64,000 bases of DNA from Methyloversatilis discipulorum (GCF_018780585.1 NZ_JADMJL010000008.1:62001-126000), one strand, 5' to 3'. Shown: positions 29,654 to 40,214, counted from the first letter of the stretch. The notes: generated by a model not told the origin, from the sequence alone. A program made the numbers and translations.

Positions 29654-31242
29654 GCGTCCGGGTGATCGAGCGCCTCGAACAGGCCGCGGGTCGACGCGTC
29701 GGCATCCGGCGGCAGTCGGCCCGACGCCAGCGCGCGCGCCATCTGCTTTCCGTACTCGACACCGTACTGATCGAAGCTGTTGATGCCGAGCAGCCAGCCC
29801 TGCACGAACACCTTGTGCTCGTACAGCGCGATCAGCTGGCCCAGCGTGCGTGGCGTCAGCTCCGGCATCAGCAGCGTGGTGCTCGGCTGGTTGCCGGGGC
29901 AGGCGACGTGCGGCGCGAGCCGGGTGGCCTCCTGCTCGGACAGACCGCTGCGTTTCAGTTCGTCCATCGCCTCGTCGCGCGTCTTGCCGCGCATCAGCGC
30001 GGCGCTCTGCGCCAGCGCATTGAGTTGCACCATGCGGCTGCGCTCGTCGCGCGCCACGCGCGGCACGATGAAATGCATCGGCATCATCCGCGTGCCCTGG
30101 TAGAGCTGCTGGTGGTAGGCGTGCTGGCCGACGATGCCGGAGCCGCCCCACACCACCGGTGAGGTGGGCGCCCGGCTCAGTTCGCCGGTCGAGGTGCAGC
30201 GCTTGCCATTGCTCTCCATTTCGAGCTGCTGCAGGTAGGACGGCAGACTGCGCAGCAGGTGGCTGTAAGGCAGCACCGCGAGCGTTTCCAGACCCATGCC
30301 GCTGGCGTTCCAGAAGTCGATCAGGCCGAACAGCACCGGCAGGTTCGCGTTCATCGGCGCGCGCGTGAAGTGCTCGTCCATGTCGCGTGCGCCGTCGAGC
30401 ATTTCGCCGAAGGCCTGCATACCGATGGCGCAGGCCAGCGGCAGCGAGATCGAGGACCAGACGGAATAGCGCCCGCCGACCCATTCCGGCAGGAAGAGGC
30501 AGCGCTGGGCCGGCACGCCCAGTTCCTGGGCAGCCGCCGGGCGGTTGGTGACGGCGAACAGGTGCTGGCCGACGCCGGCCGTGCCCAGACCGTCGGCCAG
30601 CCATTTCATCGCGACCTGCGCGTTGGCCAGCGTTTCCTGCGTGGTGAAGCTTTTCGACGAAATGACGAAGGCGGTGTGCGCCGGTTTGCAGTCGCGCAGT
30701 GCGAGGTCGAGGGCGGCCGGATCGAGATTGGCGACGAACTTGACTACCGGACCGTTGATCTGCGGCTCCAGCGCCTCCATCGCCAGGCGCGGCCCGAGGT
30801 CGGATCCGCCGATGCCCAGGTTGATGATATGGGTAATGGTCTGGCCGGTTGCGCCGAGCAGTTCGCGGTTCCGGATCAGCCGCACCCAGTGTTCGAGCGA
30901 AGCGCGGCAATCACGTACGACGTCGGCGTGGGCGCCGTCGCGGGCGCGCAGCGCCATGTGCAGTGCGGCGCGGCGCTCGGTGAAATTGATCTGGTCGCCG
31001 GCCGCCAATGCGCGGATGCCGCGCGGCAGGTCGAGCGCACTGACCAGATCCATCAGCATCGCCATCGTTTCGCCGTCGACGCGCTGCTTCGAGTAGTCGA
31101 GCAGCCAGCCGTCGTAACGCAGCGAGAAGCGCGCGAAACGGTCGGGGTCCTGCTCGAAGAAGTTGCGCAGGTGCACGCGCGACAGCTGGATCGCTTTTGA
31201 TCGCAGTGCGGGCCAGGCGGAGGTCTGCATCAACAGGTTCAT
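29650..31242 (-). CDS. pgi: Glucose-6-phosphate isomerase
   Basis: A 530-residue phosphoglucose isomerase interconverting glucose 6-phosphate and fructose 6-phosphate. Signature blocks are INLGIGGSDLGPRLA, VGGRYSVWSSISLPLA (first PGI signature), the catalytic ISSKSFTTQETLANA region and LLGINSFDQYGVEYGKQ (second signature). It lies between an ArnT-like transferase and the overlapping TPR gene on one strand. Confidence 0.96.
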   Translation of the reverse strand: MNLLMQTSAWPALRSKAIQLSRVHLRNFFEQDPDRFARFSLRYDGWLLDYSKQRVDGETMAMLMDLVSALDLPRGIRALAAGDQINFTERRAALHMALRARDGAHADVVRDCRASLEHWVRLIRNRELLGATGQTITHIINLGIGGSDLGPRLAMEALEPQINGPVVKFVANLDPAALDLALRDCKPAHTAFVISSKSFTTQETLANAQVAMKWLADGLGTAGVGQHLFAVTNRPAAAQELGVPAQRCLFLPEWVGGRYSVWSSISLPLACAIGMQAFGEMLDGARDMDEHFTRAPMNANLPVLFGLIDFWNASGMGLETLAVLPYSHLLRSLPSYLQQLEMESNGKRCTSTGELSRAPTSPVVWGGSGIVGQHAYHQQLYQGTRMMPMHFIVPRVARDERSRMVQLNALAQSAALMRGKTRDEAMDELKRSGLSEQEATRLAPHVACPGNQPSTTLLMPELTPRTLGQLIALYEHKVFVQGWLLGINSFDQYGVEYGKQMARALASGRLPPDADASTRGLFEALDHPDA

Positions 31243-31272
31243 GTCATCCGGCGCCTCGTGTCACCCTTCGTT

Positions 31273-32934
31273 TCAGTGTCTTGCGTACAGCAGGAAGCGC
31301 TCGTGCCGGTCGCCGGGCCGGCGGCCTTCCCACTTCAGAGTCCAGCTTCCGTCCAGCGACGGCGGCTTGCCGCCCCGGCCGTGATAGGCCAGCAGCAGGT
31401 CGCATTGCTGCCCCGATCGGCCCGCGATGTTCAACGGTTTCAGATCGAGGAAGTAGTAGAACGCCGCGCGCTGGCTGTCCTGCAGGCCGGTGAAGGCAAC
31501 GCAGCCATGCTGCGCCGGCAGGTGTTCGCCGATCATCCGCGCTACGTCGCGATAGCTGCGACCGTAATCTATCCACGGCAGCCACAGGCTGCTGACGAGA
31601 AACCATATCAATACCATGCCGCAGCCCCAGCTGACGGCCCCGCGTGTCGGTGTTCGTGGCGAACGCCACAGCAGCCATATCCATGCGGCACTCATGATGA
31701 CGGCTGGTGTCAGTGCCAGCAAGGATATCGACATCTCGAAGCCCGGTTCCAGCCGAGCGAAGGTGCGCGCCAGCCTTTCCGGCCAGCCTGTCGTCATGGC
31801 GATCCAGCCGAGCCATATGATGAGGCCCAGCAGTGAAAAGGTCATGACACCGAACCAGTCGAGTGCGTTCGCGGCTCCCCGGCGCAGTCGGGGCAGGCCG
31901 GCGCTGCCCAGCACGACCAGCGGTGCCAGCAAGGGAAGTGCCCGCTGGTTGCGGGCTGCACCTTCACCGGCGAGTTGCATGAACAGCAGCACGAGCACGA
32001 TCAGCGGCAGCGTCAGCACCGGCGAGCGCCACTGTTCGCGGCGCTGCCACAGGGCCCAGCCGGCGACCGGTAGCGCCGGCCAGGCGTACCAGGCGAGCAC
32101 CTTGACCCAGCTGCCGGCGCCGCCAGCAAGGTGTTCGACATCCGGCAGCAGTCGCTGCAGGTCGTCGGCCCAGACGCGGGCGGCCAGCTCGGGGCGTTCC
32201 AGCTGCAGAGCGATCAGCCAGCTCGCCGCGAGCACTGTGCCGACCGCCATCGCCAGCGGCAGTGCGCTCATGCGCAGTGCCGAGGTCGCCACCGTGCGCC
32301 ACACCGGCAGCAGCGGCATGGCGGCGGCGGTCAGCAGCAGCACGGCGGTCAGCCACAGGCCGGTGCCGAGGCCGGAGATGGCCAGCGCGACGATCAGTAC
32401 GAGCGCGCCCTGGAGCGGTCGTCGCGCAATCAGCGCGAGCGACCACATGCCCAGCCCGAGTGCGGCCAACAGCGTGGTCGACGATTGCGCGTCATGCAGG
32501 TGGGTGACGGCGCCGATGCTGGCGATGCCGATCAGCGGGGCGATGCGCGCCGCCGGTGCGCCGTACAGTTCGCGCGCGGCGCCGGCGCTGCCGAGCAGCC
32601 ACAGTGCGAGAAAGAAAGCGCTGGCGAGGCGCGCGCCATCGGCGAAACTGATGCCAACCCATCCCGCCGCCTGACCTGTCAGCGAAGCCAGCCAGTGAAA
32701 CAGCGGCGGGCTGTCCAGCCACAGCTGGCCGGCGAGTTGCGGGATCAGCCATCCGCCCTCGCGGGCGAAGCCCAGTGCCACGCCGATGTTCAGCGCGTCA
32801 TCGCCCTTCCATGGATCGCGGCCGAACAGACCGGTCAGCAGATAGACCAGGCACAGCGCGATCACGAATCCGGTTTCGGGTGGGTCGCCGATCAGCGGAC
32901 GGCGGACCAGGTAGGACTGCGAAGGAAGTGACAT
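31273..32934 (-). CDS. ArnT-like membrane glycosyltransferase (GT-C fold)
   Basis: A 553-residue integral membrane protein with about 11-12 hydrophobic segments and a C-terminal soluble tail. The first loop has DPWKGDDALNIGVALGFAREGGWLIPQLAG, matching the catalytic-Asp loop of GT39/GT83 polyprenyl-phosphate-sugar transferases (PMT/ArnT). It would move a sugar from an undecaprenyl carrier to lipid A or another periplasmic acceptor. The donor and acceptor cannot be told; no arn genes are nearby. Confidence 0.78.
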   Translation of the reverse strand: MSLPSQSYLVRRPLIGDPPETGFVIALCLVYLLTGLFGRDPWKGDDALNIGVALGFAREGGWLIPQLAGQLWLDSPPLFHWLASLTGQAAGWVGISFADGARLASAFFLALWLLGSAGAARELYGAPAARIAPLIGIASIGAVTHLHDAQSSTTLLAALGLGMWSLALIARRPLQGALVLIVALAISGLGTGLWLTAVLLLTAAAMPLLPVWRTVATSALRMSALPLAMAVGTVLAASWLIALQLERPELAARVWADDLQRLLPDVEHLAGGAGSWVKVLAWYAWPALPVAGWALWQRREQWRSPVLTLPLIVLVLLFMQLAGEGAARNQRALPLLAPLVVLGSAGLPRLRRGAANALDWFGVMTFSLLGLIIWLGWIAMTTGWPERLARTFARLEPGFEMSISLLALTPAVIMSAAWIWLLWRSPRTPTRGAVSWGCGMVLIWFLVSSLWLPWIDYGRSYRDVARMIGEHLPAQHGCVAFTGLQDSQRAAFYYFLDLKPLNIAGRSGQQCDLLLAYHGRGGKPPSLDGSWTLKWEGRRPGDRHERFLLYARH

Positions 32935-33023
32935 CGACGACGATCAGTGAACAGTGGCCCGGATTTTATGGGGACTCCGCAGCGCGTGGGGCGGGCGACG
33001 GTTGATCCGGCAAGTGCAGAAAC

Positions 33024-33051
33024 AAAAAAGGCAGCCAAAGGCTGCCTTTCT
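33024..33051 (-). terminator. rpmE terminator
   Basis: AAAGGCAGCC / GGCTGCCTTT stem with a 3-base loop; read on the minus strand it ends in a T-run. It follows the rpmE stop at short distance. Confidence 0.9.
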
Positions 33052-33071
33052 GCTGCGGCGCTGGGCTGGAA

Positions 33072-33284
33072 TCAGCTGCGCGGCACGTTTGCGTACTTTT
33101 GACGGAAGCGCTCGACGCGACCGGCGGTGTCGACGATCTTCTGCTTGCCGGTATAGAACGGGTGGCACGAGGCACACACTTCGATGTGCAGCGGCTTGCC
33201 CATCGTCGAACGGGTTTCGAAGTTGTTGCCGCAGGAGCAGGTCACTGCGACGACTTCGTAGCTGGGGTGAATGCCTTCTTTCAT
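33072..33284 (-). CDS. rpmE: 50S ribosomal protein L31, zinc-binding form
   Basis: A 70-residue L31 with all four zinc-ligand cysteines (Cys16, Cys18, Cys37, Cys40 in CSCGNNF and [10 protein letters not shown]). This C+ form is the one used when zinc is plentiful; in many bacteria a Zur-repressed Cys-free paralogue replaces it. No such paralogue is in this window. Confidence 0.96.
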   Translation of the reverse strand: MKEGIHPSYEVVAVTCSCGNNFETRSTMGKPLHIEVCASCHPFYTGKQKIVDTAGRVERFRQKYANVPRS

Positions 33285-33411
33285 GCTGGTTTCTTTCTCA
33301 AGCGCTCGAAGGCGGGCGGCCTCGTGCGGATCATCGAACCCCGGGTCGGCTGAGCCTGACGGCTGTGCAGACGGTACCCGCGGAGGAAAAACGCGGATTA
33401 TGGACGGATTT

Positions 33412-34350
33412 TCATTCCGGTTCAAGGGGCTGCGTCGCCTCGGCGCAGGTGCGTGCCGGTCGGGCATCGCCCTCCGGCATCACGGTGACGCGCACTTCGA
33501 CCACGTGCTCGCCGCCGCCGAGGATGACGCCGCGCATCGGCGTGACGTCGCTGAAGTCGCGCCCCCAGGCGACGGTGATGTGCTGGTCATCGGGCTGCAC
33601 GCAGTTGGTCGGGTCGAAATCGAGCCAACCCGCACCCGGACAGAACACCGACACCCATGCGTGCGAGGCGTCGGCGCCGATCAGGCGCGGCTGGCCGGGC
33701 GGCGGCTGTGTCAGCAGATAGCCGCTGACGTAGCGTGCCGGCAGACCGAGCGAGCGCAGGCAACCGATCATGAAGTGGGCGAAATCCTGACAGACGCCGC
33801 GTCGCTGCTTGAGCAGTGTTTCCAGCGGCGTGCTCACGGTGGTGGCTTCGGGGTCGAATTCGAAATCGCGATGGATGCGCCGCATCAGCGCACAGGTGGC
33901 TTCGAACAGCGGCCGGTCGCGGTGGAAGTCGAGTCGGGCGTAACGCGCCAGTGCGGCCAGCGGTTCGATGTGCGGGCTGGCGTACAGGTACTGACAGGGT
34001 TCGAGCAGCGGCGCCGGCCCGACCTGGTGAAGGCGGTCGCGCACGTGTTCCCAGGCGGGCGACTGCGGCCTCGGCGCGTCGCCGATGCGTTTCACGTCGA
34101 CCGTCGAGGTGGCCAGCACCGCCAGTTCCTCATGCGCGGCGCCGACCGAAATGTGTTCGACCCGATTGCCGAAGTAGTCCGTCCGGCGCTCGCGCTCGGC
34201 CGGCACCGGCGTGATGTCGACCCGGTGCGCGAGCGTCGTCTGGCGCGGCGTCTCGCGTGGCGTCAGATGCAGAAGCTGGCGCGACATCGACACCGGCCAG
34301 GCGTAGCGGTAATGCGTTTCGTGCAGCACGTGATAGCGGACCTGCGTCAT
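33412..34350 (-). CDS. Transglutaminase-like cysteine peptidase-fold protein
   Basis: A 312-residue COG1305 protein. An N-terminal beta-rich domain ([31 protein letters not shown]) precedes a transglutaminase-like catalytic core with Cys in [11 protein letters not shown], His in ASHAWVSVF and Asp in WLDFDPTN. No signal peptide, so cytosolic. Its start overlaps the stop of the 816-residue ATP-grasp/alpha-E gene (ATGA). The trio is a recurring system proposed to make or modify a peptide or peptide tag; the substrate is unknown. Confidence 0.88.
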   Translation of the reverse strand: MTQVRYHVLHETHYRYAWPVSMSRQLLHLTPRETPRQTTLAHRVDITPVPAERERRTDYFGNRVEHISVGAAHEELAVLATSTVDVKRIGDAPRPQSPAWEHVRDRLHQVGPAPLLEPCQYLYASPHIEPLAALARYARLDFHRDRPLFEATCALMRRIHRDFEFDPEATTVSTPLETLLKQRRGVCQDFAHFMIGCLRSLGLPARYVSGYLLTQPPPGQPRLIGADASHAWVSVFCPGAGWLDFDPTNCVQPDDQHITVAWGRDFSDVTPMRGVILGGGEHVVEVRVTVMPEGDARPARTCAEATQPLEPE

Positions 34351-36797
34351 CGGCGCTCCTCGGTACCCGTCCACACGCCGTCCGAGTGACTGAAGAAGCG
34401 CAGCCCGAGCTGTTCCGACAGTGCGTAGGCGGCGCTGCCCAGCCGTTCGAGCAGGGTGTCGAGCCGGGTCGAGCCGGTGTGCAGGTCGGCCTCGGGCCGC
34501 AGCGACAGCAATTCAGCCACCGCGTCGGACAGTGCGGCCGGCTCCAGCGCGCCGAACTGGGCGGCGAGCCGCGCCAGATAGTCGGTCAGGCCGAGCGCCT
34601 GGTAGGCGATCGAGCGCGGATTCGTCTCGTCGCACACCAGCAGGTCCAGCACCGGCAGCCATTGCGGCCGCGTCATGTAGCGCGAGCGGTAGGTGATGGT
34701 GCTGTCCGCCAGTTCGAGCAGCCAGTCCGGCGCGTCGCCGGCCGCCGCCAGCGCGTGGCGCAGCACGCCACACATGAACTGCAGTCGCTCGATGCGGCGG
34801 CCCATCGACAGGAAGCGCCAGCCCTGGTCGCGCGTCATGCCGTCGAGCGCGAATCCGGACAGCGTCATCATCGCCTGCACGCAGCGGTCCAGCCGCTCCA
34901 GCACCTCGCCCGGCTCGCTCGGCTGGGCGGCGCTCAGCTCGTCGGTCAGCCGGCTGATTACCCGCCAGTTGTCGAGCGACATCCGCTCGCGCAGGTTGAA
35001 CGCAACGGTCGACAGCTGGTGCAGACCGCCGGCCAGCGACCCGGGTGCCGCCGGGTCGAGCGCGGCGGCGCGCAGCGCAGCGCCGATGTCGTCACCCGGC
35101 TCGGCGGGCAGCAGGCCATTGTGCTGGCACAGCGCGGTCAGCGCGTGGTCGCGAATGTCGTCCAGCTCGATGTGCTGGCCGATGGTTGCGCGCAGCAGTC
35201 GCGCGCCGTTGTCACAGCGTTCGCAGTAGCGGCCGAACCAGAACAGGTTCTCCACGACGCGGCTGGACAGATTGCTGCCGGCACGCACCAGTTCGGCGGG
35301 TGACACCGAACGGCGCAGCAGGCTGAAGGTGTTGACGGTGCCGTGCGTCAGCACCCAGGTGTCCTTGCTCGAACCGCCGCGCTGCATCGCGATCACCCGC
35401 GCGTCGCGGTCGGACGCCACACGGGCGAGTCCGCCCGGCATCACTGCATAGCCTTCGGGCGAAGCACAGGCGAACACGCGCAGGCCGACCGCGCGCGCCG
35501 CCAACCGGCGCGGGTGCTGAGTGTCCCACACCGGCGCCTGCGACAGCTGCACCAGTTCCTGGGCGACGTAGTGGTGCGGACGCGCGCGCATCTTCGCGAT
35601 CAGCGCGGCGCGCGACTTGCGGTCGAGGTCGGCGCCGAACACCGAATCGATGCGCAGCTGCGGGAAGGCCGGCTTGATCACCAGCGTGTCGAGGCGGGCG
35701 ATGGCGTCTTCCAGCGCCGCCTCTTCGCCGCACCACCAAGTGGCGAGCGAAGGCATGGCCAGCGGCTCGCCGAGCAGACGTTCGCACAGCCGCGGCAGGA
35801 AGCCGAGCAGGGCGCCGGTCTCCAGCAGGTTGGAGCCAAGCGCGTTGGCGATCAGCACATTGCCGCGTCGCGCCGCGTCGACCAGACCGGGCACGCCGAG
35901 CGCGGAATCGGCACGCAGTTCGAGCGGGTCGCAGAAGTCGTCGTCGAGGCGGCGCAGCACGGCGTGGACGCGGCGCAGACCGGACAGATGCTTGAGCCAC
36001 ACCTTGCCGTCGCGCACCAGCAGATCCGAACCCTCGACCAGCGGAAAGCCGAGGTAGCGCGCCAGATAGGCGTGCTCGAAATAGGTTTCGTTGTAGGGGC
36101 CAGGCGTCAGCAGCACGGTCAGCGGTGGGCCGTCCCCCTCCGGCGCGTGCTGCGCCAGCGTGTCGCGCAGCGTGGCGAAGAAGCTGGCCAGGTGCTCGAC
36201 GTGCAGGTCGCGGAACTGTTCGGAAAACACACGCGAGATGACCAACCGGTTTTCCAGCGAGTAGCCGGCGCCGGACGGCGCCTGCGTGCGGTCGGCGAGC
36301 ACCCACCAGCGGCCGTCGGGCGAACGCGCGAGATCGGCCGCGTACAGGTGGAGGTGGATGTCGCCCGGCACCTTCAGCCCGTGACAGGGTCTGAGGAAAC
36401 CTGCATGACCATAGACCAGCGCGGGCGGCAGCAGGCCTTCGGCCAGCATCTGCTGCGGCCCGTACACGTCCTGCAGGATCAGGTTGAGCAGCTTCGCACG
36501 CTGTGCGATTGCGGCAGAGATCTGCGTCCACTCGTCGGGCGGGATGACCAGCGGCAGTACGTCCAGCTCCCATGGGCGCTCGACGCCGCGCGGATCGGCA
36601 TAGACGTTGTAGGTGACGCCGTTCTCGCGGATCTGCCGGCGCACCGACGCCAGCCTTTCCTGCATCTGTTCCGGGCGGGCGCGCACCAGAGTGTCGAACA
36701 GCACGCGCCAGTGCGGGCGCAGTGTCCACGGGGCGGACAGCAGTTCGTCGTAACGCGGTCCGGTTTGCGGGTAGTGCTCGAGCAGTTGGCGGGGCAT
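34347..36797 (-). CDS. Circularly permuted ATP-grasp / alpha-E domain fusion
   Basis: An 816-residue fusion of COG2308 (circularly permuted ATP-grasp, about 1-490) and COG2307 (alpha-E, about 510-816). The first part has ERPWELDVLPLVIPPDEW, LTPGPYNETYFEHAYLARYLG, LVEGSDLLVRDGKVWLK and ALGSNLLETGALLGFLP. The junction is SNLSSRVVENLFWFGRYCERCDNGARLL, the alpha-E opening. ATP-grasp enzymes form amide bonds, so this is probably a peptide ligase, with the overlapping transglutaminase-like protein as partner. In many genomes these are two genes. The start MPRQLLEHY is chosen because upstream residues run through intergenic repeat-like sequence. Confidence 0.87.
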   Translation of the reverse strand: MPRQLLEHYPQTGPRYDELLSAPWTLRPHWRVLFDTLVRARPEQMQERLASVRRQIRENGVTYNVYADPRGVERPWELDVLPLVIPPDEWTQISAAIAQRAKLLNLILQDVYGPQQMLAEGLLPPALVYGHAGFLRPCHGLKVPGDIHLHLYAADLARSPDGRWWVLADRTQAPSGAGYSLENRLVISRVFSEQFRDLHVEHLASFFATLRDTLAQHAPEGDGPPLTVLLTPGPYNETYFEHAYLARYLGFPLVEGSDLLVRDGKVWLKHLSGLRRVHAVLRRLDDDFCDPLELRADSALGVPGLVDAARRGNVLIANALGSNLLETGALLGFLPRLCERLLGEPLAMPSLATWWCGEEAALEDAIARLDTLVIKPAFPQLRIDSVFGADLDRKSRAALIAKMRARPHHYVAQELVQLSQAPVWDTQHPRRLAARAVGLRVFACASPEGYAVMPGGLARVASDRDARVIAMQRGGSSKDTWVLTHGTVNTFSLLRRSVSPAELVRAGSNLSSRVVENLFWFGRYCERCDNGARLLRATIGQHIELDDIRDHALTALCQHNGLLPAEPGDDIGAALRAAALDPAAPGSLAGGLHQLSTVAFNLRERMSLDNWRVISRLTDELSAAQPSEPGEVLERLDRCVQAMMTLSGFALDGMTRDQGWRFLSMGRRIERLQFMCGVLRHALAAAGDAPDWLLELADSTITYRSRYMTRPQWLPVLDLLVCDETNPRSIAYQALGLTDYLARLAAQFGALEPAALSDAVAELLSLRPEADLHTGSTRLDTLLERLGSAAYALSEQLGLRFFSHSDGVWTGTEERR

Positions 36798-36952
36798 CGG
36801 TGTTGCTGTCGTGGTGCGCGGCGCTTGGCCATTCGCGCACGCGCTTCCGGATCGTGGCGTGCGAATCAAGTGAGAGCAGACCCTAGCACAGACCTTGCAT
36901 GATCCGCTCCGCACACGCAGGTGATGCACTGATAAATAGAGGAACAGCAACA

Positions 36953-37915
36953 ATGCACAACATTGCGGTAATCGGAGCGGGCATGGCGGGATGCACGCTC
37001 GCGCGGCGGCTGGTCGACGCCGGGCGCTCGGTCCAGGTGTTCGACAAGGGCCGTGCAGCCGGTGGGCGCATGGCCACGCGCGCGGCCGGTCGACTGCGCT
37101 TCGATCACGGCGCGCAGTTCATGTCGGTGCGCGGCGAGGCGCTGCAGGCGCGCCTCGCCGACTGGCAGCGCGCAGGCGTCATCGCGCAGTGGTCCTCAGC
37201 CACGATCGACGGCGATCCGCGCTGGGTGGGCGTGCCCGGCATGAATGCGCTGGCGCCGCGCCTGCTGTGGGGCGCCGAGATCCGTTCGCAGATCGCCATC
37301 ACCGGCATGGGGGCGGACCGCCTCGGCTGGTGGCTCGCCGGCGAGGCCGGCATGCTGGCCGACTGTTTCGATGCGGTACTGGTGACCTTGCCGGCGCCGC
37401 AGGCGGCAGGACTGTTCGAGCGCTGCGCCGGAATGGACATCAAGCCCTTCATCGACGCCATGCAGGACATCCGCTACGCGCCGTGCTGGACGCTGATGCT
37501 GTCGTTTGCCGAGCGCATCGAGGCTGACGACTGCCTGCGCTTCGACGCTGGCGGCACGCTGAACTGGGCGGCGCGTGACAGCAGCAAGCCGCAGCGAGAC
37601 GCCGCGCAGGAGTGCTGGGTGGTACACGCCGACGCGCAGTGGTCGCAGGACAATCTCGAGCGCTCAGCGGAGGAGATCGAAACCCTGCTGTTCGAGGCTT
37701 TCGCTGCGGCCACGGGGTGTACCGCGGTGCCGCTTCATCGCTGCGCCCATCGCTGGCGCTACGCCCGTGTGATCCGGCCACTCGGCCTTCCCTGTCTGTG
37801 GGACGCCGACAGCAAGCTTGGCTATGCGTCCGACGGCTGTCTGGGCGAGCGCATCGAGAATGCCTTCGACAGCGCCAACGCGCTGGCCGACCGGGTTCTG
37901 GGTCTGGTCGACTGA
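36953..37915 (+). CDS. FAD-dependent oxidoreductase (renalase/amine-oxidase-like)
   Basis: A 320-residue flavoprotein. The Rossmann FAD motif VIGAGMAGCTLARRL starts at residue 5, followed by DKGRAAGGRMATRA and FDHGAQFMSVRG, a pattern of the renalase-like NAD(P)/FAD proteins. The C-terminal AHRWRYARV...GLPCLWDADSKLGYASDGCLG segment closes the FAD site. The substrate is unknown. Divergent from the ATP-grasp operon. Confidence 0.85.
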   Translation: MHNIAVIGAGMAGCTLARRLVDAGRSVQVFDKGRAAGGRMATRAAGRLRFDHGAQFMSVRGEALQARLADWQRAGVIAQWSSATIDGDPRWVGVPGMNALAPRLLWGAEIRSQIAITGMGADRLGWWLAGEAGMLADCFDAVLVTLPAPQAAGLFERCAGMDIKPFIDAMQDIRYAPCWTLMLSFAERIEADDCLRFDAGGTLNWAARDSSKPQRDAAQECWVVHADAQWSQDNLERSAEEIETLLFEAFAAATGCTAVPLHRCAHRWRYARVIRPLGLPCLWDADSKLGYASDGCLGERIENAFDSANALADRVLGLVD

Positions 37916-38118
37916 AATGCCGGCGGCGGCCGTCGTGTTGCCCCGCACCATGTCCGGCTTCGTTAAACCTATGTGTTCATTGAAGAAAAAGTGTCCAGAG
38001 ATTGAACACGTCAGGAAAATTTTCGTTTCTCAGCCATAAAGTCGAGTGGGCCGCTCCCGTTGGTTAACGCTGATCGACGCGCCACCGCGTTGCCGGTCGG
38101 GAACTCAGGGAGAGAGAG

Positions 38119-40155
38119 ATGAAACTATTCGGACGCCAGTCGCAGAACGGGCGCGCAGGCATCGAAACGCTGCAGACGCGACTGGGCGAGCTGGAATCGC
38201 GCCTCGCCGCAGTACGCAGCACGCCCTCGTTCGTCAGCGGATATGTTGCACCGGACGTCGACATCGACCGCGTCGCACAGGCCATCAAGGCCCGCTTTCC
38301 GGGTGTTGCGCTGACCCTGAGCACCACCGCCGGCGAACTGTGCAGCGCCGCCGGTTCATCGCTGTACTGTGCCGCGTCGGACGGACGCGACCGCGTCGTG
38401 CTGCAACTGTTCGACCGCAGCGTGATCGGCCAGGCGCAGGTGGTGGCGATACCGCTGGCCAGCGAGGACCTGCGGCAGAACGGTCGCGTGATGGACTACC
38501 GCGAGCGCATCGAGCGTCTGGTGCGCAGCATCCAGGGTGCGCAGGTGGCGATGGACATCGATCACCGTGACACCTTTGCCTATGTGCTGTTCGACGGCCT
38601 GTCGAATTCGGAATCCTTCTTCATGGAAGCGCTGTACGAAGCCGGCCGCTTTCCCTGTCTGTTCGTCGGCGGGTCGGCCGGCGGCAAGCTCGACTTCAAG
38701 GATACGTGGCTGCACGACGGCAACCGCAGGCTCAACAACCACGTGCTGGTGACCTTCCTGAAGATGGCGCCGCAAGTGCGTTTCGGCGTGTTCAAGAGCC
38801 AGAACTTCGAAGCCACGCAGACCCGCTTCCAGATCTTCAGCGCCTCGGTCGAACGTCGCCAGGTGAATCTGGTGATCGACGAGGACGGCCGCGCGGTGTC
38901 CCTGATCGACGCGTTGTGCAGGACTTTCGGCTGCGAGCGCAGCCAGCTGTCGGCCAAGCTCGACAGTCACTCCTTCGCCATCCGCGTCAACGGCGAACTG
39001 TTCGTGCGCTCGGTCGCGACGCTCGACTTCGACCATGATCGCGTCGACTTCTACTGCGACGTGGCGCCGGGCGAGGAATTGGTGTTGGTGCGACGCACGC
39101 CGTTCGCCGCCACCACCGAACGCGACTTCCGTGCCTTCATGTCGAACAAGCCGGGCCAGCCGCTGGCTGGCATGTTCAATGACTGCGTGCTGCGCCGGCT
39201 CTACAACGGCGCGGAACTGAGCGGGCTGGACCGCGTGTTCAGCGGCATCGACGTCGCGGGTTTCTCGACCTTCGGTGAGATCCTCGGCCTGAACCTGAAC
39301 CAGACACTGACCGCCGTGTTCTTCTTCCGGCTGCAGCAGGGCGAGGTGTTCCGCGACGAGTATGTCGACAACTTCGTCGCCCATTACGGCGAGTTCAAGG
39401 CCTTCTTCCTGCGCCGGCAGAACGCCAAGCTGGCGGGCATGTCGCGCGTGATGGTGCAGCAGATCAGCGACTACCGCGCCGGCAACTTCGGCAGCCGGCT
39501 CGATCCGGGCAACGTCGATCCGAGCATGGTGCCGGTGGTGCGCGACCTGAACCACCTTGGCGAAATCATGCTTGACGCCCAGCGCACGCGCGAGGCGACC
39601 GCGAGCCAGCTCGAAGCCTGTGCCAACGATCTCTATGGCTCGGTGGGTGAGCTGACGACGCGCTTGAGCGACCAGCAGAATGTGATCCAGACCGCGGTGC
39701 GTACCGTCGATACGCTGGCTGGCCAGGCGAACGAAGTGGGCAGCAGTGCGCGCGATCTGTCGCACGCCAGCGACCGTATCCAGCGCGTGGTCGAAATGAT
39801 CCAGCAGATCGCCGACCAGACGAACCTGCTGGCGCTGAACGCGGCGATCGAGGCGGCGCGTGCCGGCGAAGCCGGTCGCGGTTTCGCCGTGGTGGCCGAC
39901 GAGGTGCGCATGCTGGCCGAGAAGTCGCGCAACAGCGCAGGCGTGATCGGCAAGGACATTTCCGCGCTGGCGGCGGAGATCGTGCGCGTGGCGCAGATGA
40001 TCGAAGCGCAGTCGACCGGTGTTTCAGGCCTGACCCAGGTGCTCGAAACCATCGATACCTACAGCAGCGAAACCGCCGGCGTGGCCGGGCACACGCGTGG
40101 CGTGGCCGACGTGCTGAAGGGGCTGACCGGCGCAACCCATGCAGTGCGCGCCTGA
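38119..40155 (+). CDS. Soluble FIST-domain methyl-accepting chemotaxis protein
   Basis: A 678-residue chemoreceptor with no transmembrane segment. Residues ~45-430 form FIST N and FIST C sensor domains ([14 protein letters not shown] and [16 protein letters not shown]). The C-terminal MCP signalling hairpin contains [24 protein letters not shown] and [27 protein letters not shown] domains are proposed to bind small ligands such as amino acids. Being cytoplasmic, it would report on internal metabolites to CheA/CheW. No che genes are in the window. A GGGAGAGAGAG ribosome-binding site precedes ATG. Confidence 0.88.
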   Translation: MKLFGRQSQNGRAGIETLQTRLGELESRLAAVRSTPSFVSGYVAPDVDIDRVAQAIKARFPGVALTLSTTAGELCSAAGSSLYCAASDGRDRVVLQLFDRSVIGQAQVVAIPLASEDLRQNGRVMDYRERIERLVRSIQGAQVAMDIDHRDTFAYVLFDGLSNSESFFMEALYEAGRFPCLFVGGSAGGKLDFKDTWLHDGNRRLNNHVLVTFLKMAPQVRFGVFKSQNFEATQTRFQIFSASVERRQVNLVIDEDGRAVSLIDALCRTFGCERSQLSAKLDSHSFAIRVNGELFVRSVATLDFDHDRVDFYCDVAPGEELVLVRRTPFAATTERDFRAFMSNKPGQPLAGMFNDCVLRRLYNGAELSGLDRVFSGIDVAGFSTFGEILGLNLNQTLTAVFFFRLQQGEVFRDEYVDNFVAHYGEFKAFFLRRQNAKLAGMSRVMVQQISDYRAGNFGSRLDPGNVDPSMVPVVRDLNHLGEIMLDAQRTREATASQLEACANDLYGSVGELTTRLSDQQNVIQTAVRTVDTLAGQANEVGSSARDLSHASDRIQRVVEMIQQIADQTNLLALNAAIEAARAGEAGRGFAVVADEVRMLAEKSRNSAGVIGKDISALAAEIVRVAQMIEAQSTGVSGLTQVLETIDTYSSETAGVAGHTRGVADVLKGLTGATHAVRA

Positions 40156-40180
40156 CAGGGGCGTGCGGTCGACGTGAAAA

Positions 40181-40214
40181 GGCGACAGCTCCGCTGTGGG
40201 CGGGCGCTGTCGCC
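40181..40214. terminator. Hairpin between convergent chemoreceptor genes
   Basis: GGCGACAGC (40181-40189) pairs with GCTGTCGCC (40206-40214), a perfect 9-bp stem with 16-base loop. No T-run, so termination is only probable. Confidence 0.45.

Noticed and set aside
29654-30910. In-frame extension of the TPR gene to 608 residues
   Set aside because: The extra part is the antisense-like shadow reading of pgi in another frame; TPR sequence begins after MSAALGP.
36862-36886. Second copy of the 984-1042 repeat
   Set aside because: Only one half matches and imperfectly; noted in the finding but too weak to annotate as a feature.
36798-36952. Upstream extension of the ATP-grasp gene
   Set aside because: The added residues lack similarity and overlap the divergent promoter of the FAD gene.
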